DNA from: Acidobacteriota bacterium
Lineage (GTDB): Bacteria > Acidobacteriota > Terriglobia > Acidiferrales > UBA7541
Direction of reading: 5' to 3'
DNA length: 8,277 nucleotides
Assembly (NCBI GenBank): GCA_003131705.1
Contig: PKUY01000282.1
Span: forward strand, 1 to 8,277
Under the pieces are notes generated by a model, which did not search any database, had not been told where the DNA came from, and saw only the letters and a program-made list of their open reading frames with translations. How positions within the stretch are numbered: position 1 is the first letter of the stretch; each line of letters begins with the position of its first letter. The position numbers and the translations under genes were made by a program. Below, one piece after another: positions 4,657 to 8,277 of the stretch.

Positions 4657-6069
4657 CGTTTCGGTGTCGCGGTAACCGAAGAAGCGGCGCTGCTTGATCA
4701 CGGCGGCAATCTCCGGGGGCACCATTGTCTCCCATGAGGAGTCTTCGGCTTTGATCCGCTTCAAGACGTCGCGCGAGAAAATATGCAGGACGCTCTCATC
4801 GAAATTATCGAGCTGCTTGATCCTGCCGCGCTCAACCAGGTGGCAGTACAAGCTGTGCAGGTCCCCAGGCATCCGTATGTTCTCGACGGTGCTGAGGTGT
4901 CCCGTGACTGGGTCCTTCAGGGGATAAACGTAAATCCGCAGGTCTTTCGTGAAGAGTCTGCCGAAGGCTTCGAGGATGCCGCCCTCGAGGCCCGCATAAT
5001 ACTGCTCCTTGAATAAATCCTCGAGACTCGCAGCGCCCATGGTCACGGCAATCGGTTGTGACGTGTAGCGCACAAGATACGCTGCCAGACGGTAGTATTC
5101 AAAGTAGTCTGAGATCAGCACGGTCTTCCCGGCAGCGGCCAGCACGTCGGCGCGGGCCAGAAAATCCGTCAGGTCGATCTTGCCCTCCACGAGAAGGTTC
5201 CGCATCGTGATTTCCATGAGCTCGACGACCTGATCGGTTCCGAGCTCGGCCACAAAGCGCTCGCCCGCGCTCTTGATCATGTCGATGTTGACCTTGGTGA
5301 CAGGACGAAAGCTCCCTCGCTCGACCAGAATGGGCCGCTTGCGAAGCATTTCGGAGGGCTGCAGCACTTCGCCTGACGGTCCAAACATCGCGGCGCCGCT
5401 AAGACCCAGTTGCACCAGCTTCAAGCTCATCACCCGATTATCGACGTAGCGAAACTCGATTCCCGAGAACTCGATCATGTCCACTTCGATTCGATCCGTG
5501 GTGAGATTGTCGAGTAGCGATTCGAGTATCAGCTCCGGCTTGTGGTGCAGGAAAAAAGCGGCGTATAGGAGATTGACGCCAACAATGCCCAGCGTCTCCT
5601 GCTGCAGGTCGTTTTCGCGATCGAGCATGCGCACGTGGATGATGATCTGGCTGTCGTTGTCTCGCGGATGAGCCTGAAATTTCACGCCCATCCAGCCGTG
5701 GCACTCGTTCGTGCCCTGATAGTTGCGTGCCGCCACCGTGTTTGCCAAGGCGAAAAAAGCAGTGCTGTCTCGCCGCGTGGGCTGCAGCCGCTCGAGGTTG
5801 AGCGTGTGTTCGTGATCCAGCATTCCTTGCAAGCGCTCGCGCGACACGTACCGTTTGGAGCGCCCGTAAATCGCGTCGCTAACGGCCATGTCATAGGCAG
5901 AGATCGACTTCGAGATTGTTCCCGCGGCCGCGCCGACCTTGAAAAACCATCGCGCAACCTCTTGCCCCGCGCCAATTTCAGCGAAAGTGCCGTAAAACAT
6001 GGGGTCGAGATTAATCTTGAGGGCTTTCTGGTTCGTACTGAGTTTTGGGAGATCGTCGTCTGGCATCAT
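4633..6069 (-). CDS. Conserved protein of unknown function, 478 residues
   Basis: A soluble protein with no signal peptide or membrane helix. I recall a widespread family with the same N-terminal signature, YGTFAEIGAGQEVARWFF (26-43), which is often labelled nicotinate-nucleotide adenylyltransferase in databases. I see no HxGH or other nucleotidyltransferase motif here, so I would not transfer that name. Other blocks that look constrained are the TISKSISAYDMAVSDAIYG stretch (51-69), CHGWMGVKFQ (123-132), IIIHVRMLD (142-150), RGSFRPVT (251-258) and VLISDYFEYYRLA (317-329). GAGQEVAR could suggest a nucleotide- or cofactor-binding turn; this is a guess. Two adjacent ATGs (6069, 6066) lie at the start with only a weak GGGG upstream; either may be used. 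It is monocistronic in the window, diverges from the dioxygenase gene and overlaps the small gene at its 3' end. Gene reality is near certain; function is unknown. Confidence 0.9.
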   Translation of the reverse strand: MMPDDDLPKLSTNQKALKINLDPMFYGTFAEIGAGQEVARWFFKVGAAAGTISKSISAYDMAVSDAIYGRSKRYVSRERLQGMLDHEHTLNLERLQPTRRDSTAFFALANTVAARNYQGTNECHGWMGVKFQAHPRDNDSQIIIHVRMLDRENDLQQETLGIVGVNLLYAAFFLHHKPELILESLLDNLTTDRIEVDMIEFSGIEFRYVDNRVMSLKLVQLGLSGAAMFGPSGEVLQPSEMLRKRPILVERGSFRPVTKVNIDMIKSAGERFVAELGTDQVVELMEITMRNLLVEGKIDLTDFLARADVLAAAGKTVLISDYFEYYRLAAYLVRYTSQPIAVTMGAASLEDLFKEQYYAGLEGGILEAFGRLFTKDLRIYVYPLKDPVTGHLSTVENIRMPGDLHSLYCHLVERGRIKQLDNFDESVLHIFSRDVLKRIKAEDSSWETMVPPEIAAVIKQRRFFGYRDTETSDANLAR

Positions 6070-6159
6070 GGCCCCAATCGAAACCCGTAGGAATGTTAAG
6101 CCTGGACTGCCCGGCAGCTACGTCTCAAATTGCCTGTTTCAAACCGCTGGACCGAAGAA

Positions 6160-6188
6160 ATTATACCTCAGTCGCGCTTCGCCCGCTC
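6160..6188 (-). promoter_or_regulatory. Candidate promoter of the 478-residue gene
   Basis: A perfect TATAAT lies on the minus strand at 6160-6165. The -35 position at 17 bp (6183-6188) reads GAGCGG, a poor match. Transcription would begin near 6153 and give a leader of about 84 nt. A weak -35 under a perfect -10 often implies an activator. The palindrome at 6188-6203 borders this position and could be its site. Confidence 0.35.
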
Positions 6189-6203
6189 TTGCCGCTCGGC
6201 AAG
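6188..6203. promoter_or_regulatory. 16-bp perfect palindrome, possible operator
   Basis: CTTGCCG (6188-6194) and CGGCAAG (6197-6203) are exact reverse complements around CT. The centre is about 31 bp upstream of the leftward TATAAT, that is, at or just above the -35 region of the 478-residue gene. In RNA it would form a 6-bp stem with a GCTC loop. Read rightwards, ATG and TTTT follow (6207-6210), so it also resembles a weak terminator, but no rightward gene ends there. Confidence 0.4.
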
Positions 6204-6406
6204 ATGTTTTCTTGGGAACGGCGAAGCAGTTACGCGAGCTATCGTATACCCAGAGGATAATCGGGAGATCGGACGACCCAGAAGAACACCATAAGAAAAC
6301 TCTAAGAATATTGAGGTTGCACCGGGTCAGCCGTCGAGTTTGCGACCGGCATTCGAGGCATAATCGGCTTGCCGTCCTGACGAATTCGAAAGGGGTTTTC
6401 TCGGGC

Positions 6407-6436
6407 TGGATAAAGCGGTAAAGTGGCCGGTATAAT
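6407..6436 (+). promoter_or_regulatory. Sigma70-type promoter of the dioxygenase gene
   Basis: A perfect TATAAT at 6431-6436 is preceded by TGGATA at 6407-6412 with an 18-bp spacer (4/6 match to the -35 consensus). Transcription would start near 6443, giving a leader of about 23 nt that still contains the Shine-Dalgarno AAGGGAG (6454-6460), 5 nt before ATG 6466. The agreement of -10, leader and ribosome binding site makes this the most credible promoter in the window. Confidence 0.5.
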
Positions 6437-6447
6437 CCGGGCCACTT
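6421..6447. promoter_or_regulatory. Inverted repeat enclosing the -10 box: candidate repressor operator
   Basis: AAGTGGCC (6421-6428) and GGCCACTT (6440-6447) are exact 8-bp reverse complements. The inner GG (6429-6430) and CC (6437-6438) extend the symmetry up to the TATAAT, with one unpaired G (6439). The dyad is centred on the -10 element and reaches the predicted transcription start. A dimeric regulator bound here would block RNA polymerase. No regulator gene lies beside it in the window. Confidence 0.5.
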
Positions 6448-6465
6448 GGGGACAAGGGAGAGCTT

Positions 6466-7380
6466 ATGAGCGTCGAATCAATACCCGTCAAACATGGAAC
6501 GATCGTTGCAGGCCGGGAGATGCCGGAATTCTCGCGAATCGGCGTCGAACCGATTACCGGTGCCTGCGGGGCGGAAATCTCCGGCGTCGATCTTTCCAAG
6601 CCTCTCAGTGATGAGGTCCTCCGAGAGGTCATGACGGCATTCGAGCATTTTCTTGTCATCATGTTCCGCGATCAGGACATCACCGTGGAGCAGCACAAGG
6701 CTTTCTCGCGCATCTTCGGCGAGCTGACTGAATTGCCGCAGGCGCCGACCTATGCCGGGCACGCGGACATGCAGGAAGTGCGACGCGAAGCGCACGAACC
6801 GGTCAGCGTGGTCCCGTTCACCAAATTTCACACCGACAGCCCGTTCCTGCCGCGCCCGCCCCTCTGCATGGTGATGCGCGCGCTCGAAGCTCCCAAGTAT
6901 GGCGGCGACACTGCTTTCGCGAATATGTATCTGGCCTACGAAGAATTGTCGGAAGGGCTAAAGGAGACACTGTCCCGTTTGAAAGTGGTTTACTCCGGGA
7001 AAGATATTTGGTGTCAGAATGCAAAGTTGGATAAGGACAAACAACTTCGTCTTCGCGAGGGTCACAGCTTCACGGAAGATCAGCTCGAAAGCGTTCATCC
7101 CGCCGTACGCACGCATCCGCGCACTGGCCGCAAAGCCGTTTATGTGACGGGAGCGTATTTCAAGGGATTCGAAGGCTGGAGCATGGACGACAGCCGCTCA
7201 CTTCTCGACTATCTCGCGCACATGCCTCACAAGCTTCAATATCAATGCCGCATCCGCTGGAAAAAAGACACTGTGATCGTGTGGGACAACCGCTTCCTGC
7301 AGCACTGCGGCATCCACGATTATCAGGACGAGCGGCGGCACCTGATCCGCACCACGATCATTGGGGAACGGCCGATATAA
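6466..7380 (+). CDS. TauD/TfdA-family 2-oxoglutarate- and Fe(II)-dependent dioxygenase
   Basis: A cytoplasmic non-haem iron oxygenase that couples oxidative decarboxylation of 2-oxoglutarate to hydroxylation of a substrate. It has 304 residues, slightly longer than E. coli TauD. The iron triad is complete: HTD (H122, D124) and H280 in the WDNRFLQH segment. The 2-oxoglutarate ligands match TauD spacing: T149 in GGDT, R291 and R295. The HPAVRTHPRTGRKAVYV block (211-227) is also typical. The substrate-facing parts (FTKFHTDSPF, 118-127, and YFKGFEGWSMD, 231-241) differ from TauD, so taurine cannot be assumed; the substrate is unknown. The start at 6466 has a good Shine-Dalgarno sequence. The gene stands alone, with no sulfonate or other transporter beside it, and probably responds to a repressor acting at 6421-6447. 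Confidence 0.93.
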   Translation: MSVESIPVKHGTIVAGREMPEFSRIGVEPITGACGAEISGVDLSKPLSDEVLREVMTAFEHFLVIMFRDQDITVEQHKAFSRIFGELTELPQAPTYAGHADMQEVRREAHEPVSVVPFTKFHTDSPFLPRPPLCMVMRALEAPKYGGDTAFANMYLAYEELSEGLKETLSRLKVVYSGKDIWCQNAKLDKDKQLRLREGHSFTEDQLESVHPAVRTHPRTGRKAVYVTGAYFKGFEGWSMDDSRSLLDYLAHMPHKLQYQCRIRWKKDTVIVWDNRFLQHCGIHDYQDERRHLIRTTIIGERPI

Positions 7381-7456
7381 GACGGCCGGGGTTTCGCGCC
7401 GGGTAAAGCAGGGAATAGGAAAAACGAGGCGCTCGCCACGAATCAAGACTTACTAA

Positions 7457-8277
7457 TTACTTCTTGCCGTACGCTTCCTTGTACCAATTCCACGTGCGCT
7501 GCAAGCCTTCCTCAAAGTCGACGCGCGGCTCGTATCCAAGCACTTTTCGCGCCAACGAAATGTCAGCCTGCGAATCGCGAATATCGCCCGTGCGTGGCGG
7601 GTCGTACTTCGCGTGGATTTTTTGTCCGGCAATTTTCTCGAGACGTTTGAGTACTTCGTTTAGCGTGATTCGCACACCAGTCCCGCCGTTGAAAACTTTC
7701 CCGGATGCGCCGCTCGCTTCGCAAGCCCTCAGCGTTTCGTCCACAACATTTTCGATATAGGTAAAATCGCGTGATTGCTCGCCATCGCCATAAATTACCG
7801 GCGGCTCACTTTCGAGCACCGCGAGCATAAAACGCGAAAGCACGCCCGAATACTGCGATGTGGGATCCTGGCGCGGGCCAAAAACGTTAAAATAGCGCAC
7901 CGACACGTTTTCCAGGCCATACACGCGGCCAAAAACCTGCGCGTAGAGCTCGCCCACGTACTTCGTGATCCCGTAGGGCGAGATCGGCTCCGGCGCCATC
8001 GTTTCGACCTTCAGCAGAGTTGGAGTTTCTCCGTAGGCCGATGACGACGCCGCATACACGAATCGCCGCACCTTCGCATCACGCGCAGCGACCAGGACGT
8101 TCAGTGTCCCATCGATATTGATGCGGTTCGTCTCCAGCGGATCCTTCACGGATTTCGGGACCGAGGTTCGCGCCGCGAGATGAATCACGTAGTCCGCTTT
8201 ATGACAGGCAGACTGCGCGGCGGCCAAATCCGTGATGCTGCCTGCGTGAAAATCGATCTTGCTGCGCACGCCGGCAA
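7457..8277 (-). CDS. NAD-dependent sugar-nucleotide epimerase (UDP-glucose / UDP-GlcNAc 4-epimerase-like), N-terminus outside the window
   Basis: An extended short-chain dehydrogenase/reductase that probably inverts C4 of a UDP-hexose for lipopolysaccharide, capsule or other glycan synthesis. The frame stays open to the window edge and the GTG at 8267-8269 is internal, so about 45-55 residues carrying the GxxGxxG NAD motif are missing. Counting that Val as residue 1, the visible parts are HLAARTSVPKSV (30-41), the Ser cluster SSSAYG (75-80), catalytic YGITK (Y99, K103), RYFNVFGPRQDPTSQYSGV (125-143), YGDGEQSRDFTY (160-171) and PRTGDIRDSQAD (225-236). This arrangement resembles WbpP-type UDP-N-acetylglucosamine 4-epimerases more than classical GalE. 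The exact substrate cannot be read from this part. It converges on the dioxygenase gene with 76 bp between stops and no clear terminator there. Confidence 0.92.
   Translation of the reverse strand, partial: AGVRSKIDFHAGSITDLAAAQSACHKADYVIHLAARTSVPKSVKDPLETNRINIDGTLNVLVAARDAKVRRFVYAASSSAYGETPTLLKVETMAPEPISPYGITKYVGELYAQVFGRVYGLENVSVRYFNVFGPRQDPTSQYSGVLSRFMLAVLESEPPVIYGDGEQSRDFTYIENVVDETLRACEASGASGKVFNGGTGVRITLNEVLKRLEKIAGQKIHAKYDPPRTGDIRDSQADISLARKVLGYEPRVDFEEGLQRTWNWYKEAYGKK

Larger units (their letters stand above)
6070..6465. other. Divergent intergenic region with two promoters and three dyads
   Basis: 396 bp between the starts of the 478-residue gene and the dioxygenase gene. It contains a leftward TATAAT (6160-6165), a 16-bp palindrome (6188-6203), an imperfect hairpin made of GCCGTCG (6330-6336) and CGACCGGC (6343-6350), and the rightward dioxygenase promoter with its dyad (6407-6447). 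The open frames crossing it do not look like protein. I see no RNA gene in it. Confidence 0.6.

Noticed and set aside
5999..6421. Rightward 140-codon open frame in the divergent intergenic region
   Set aside because: It begins inside the 478-residue gene on the opposite strand, runs across both promoters and has no ribosome binding site.
6466..7380. Taurine dioxygenase (tauD) as a specific name
   Set aside because: Catalytic residues define only the family; substrate loops differ and no sulfonate genes are nearby.
7381..7456. Terminator between the convergent dioxygenase and epimerase genes
   Set aside because: Only a 4-bp CGGC/GCCG pairing with an 11-nt loop and no T-tract; too weak to call.
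8267..8269. GTG as the true start of the epimerase
   Set aside because: The frame is open to the window edge and the NAD-binding GxxGxxG segment that must precede it is absent, so this Val is internal.

Overview
The window is about 8.3 kb of bacterial chromosome. Coding parts are fairly GC-rich, and the genes are of a generalist, housekeeping-plus-metabolism type. It holds a peroxisomal-type fused beta-oxidation enzyme, an Mrp/ApbC Fe-S carrier ATPase, a conserved 478-residue protein of unknown function, a TauD/TfdA-type 2-oxoglutarate dioxygenase and a sugar-nucleotide epimerase. This mix, the protein style and the composition would fit a soil Acidobacteriota or a similar Gram-negative heterotroph. 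That placement is an inference: there is no rRNA or other phylogenetic marker to settle it. I saw no tRNA, rRNA, CRISPR array, transposase or complete mobile element.

Layout, left to right. Positions 1-120 hold two hairpins, one of them a likely terminator for the fused fad gene. The fad gene runs leftwards (2250 to 121) from a plausible promoter inside a 371-bp intergenic region, which also carries a 15-bp direct repeat and a GC-rich hairpin. The mrp gene also runs leftwards (3713 to 2622) and has its own candidate sigma70 promoter at 3789-3817. From about 3800 to 4656 the composition drops to about 50% GC (hand count over 4201-4620) and rare codons become frequent. This patch carries small rightward ORFs: a possible 52-residue single-pass membrane peptide, a 100-residue protein and a 64-residue basic protein with an excellent Shine-Dalgarno sequence. 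None is recognisable. The last of them converges on, and overlaps by 24 bp, the leftward 478-residue gene (6069 to 4633).

A 396-bp divergent intergenic region (6070-6465) separates the 478-residue gene from the rightward dioxygenase (6466-7380). It has a perfect TATAAT in each direction. The dioxygenase -10 box is enclosed by a near-perfect inverted repeat, which is the layout of a repressor operator. The epimerase (leftward, 7457 to the window end) converges on the dioxygenase, and its N-terminal Rossmann segment lies outside the window.

The main genes do not form one pathway. They look like independent transcription units: fatty acyl-CoA oxidation, Fe-S cluster delivery, an unknown conserved function, an oxidative step on an unknown substrate, and nucleotide-sugar supply for surface polysaccharide. 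The least explained parts are the low-GC small-ORF patch, the 478-residue protein, and the regulatory dyads around the divergent promoters. I did not find convincing evidence of a complete new system.
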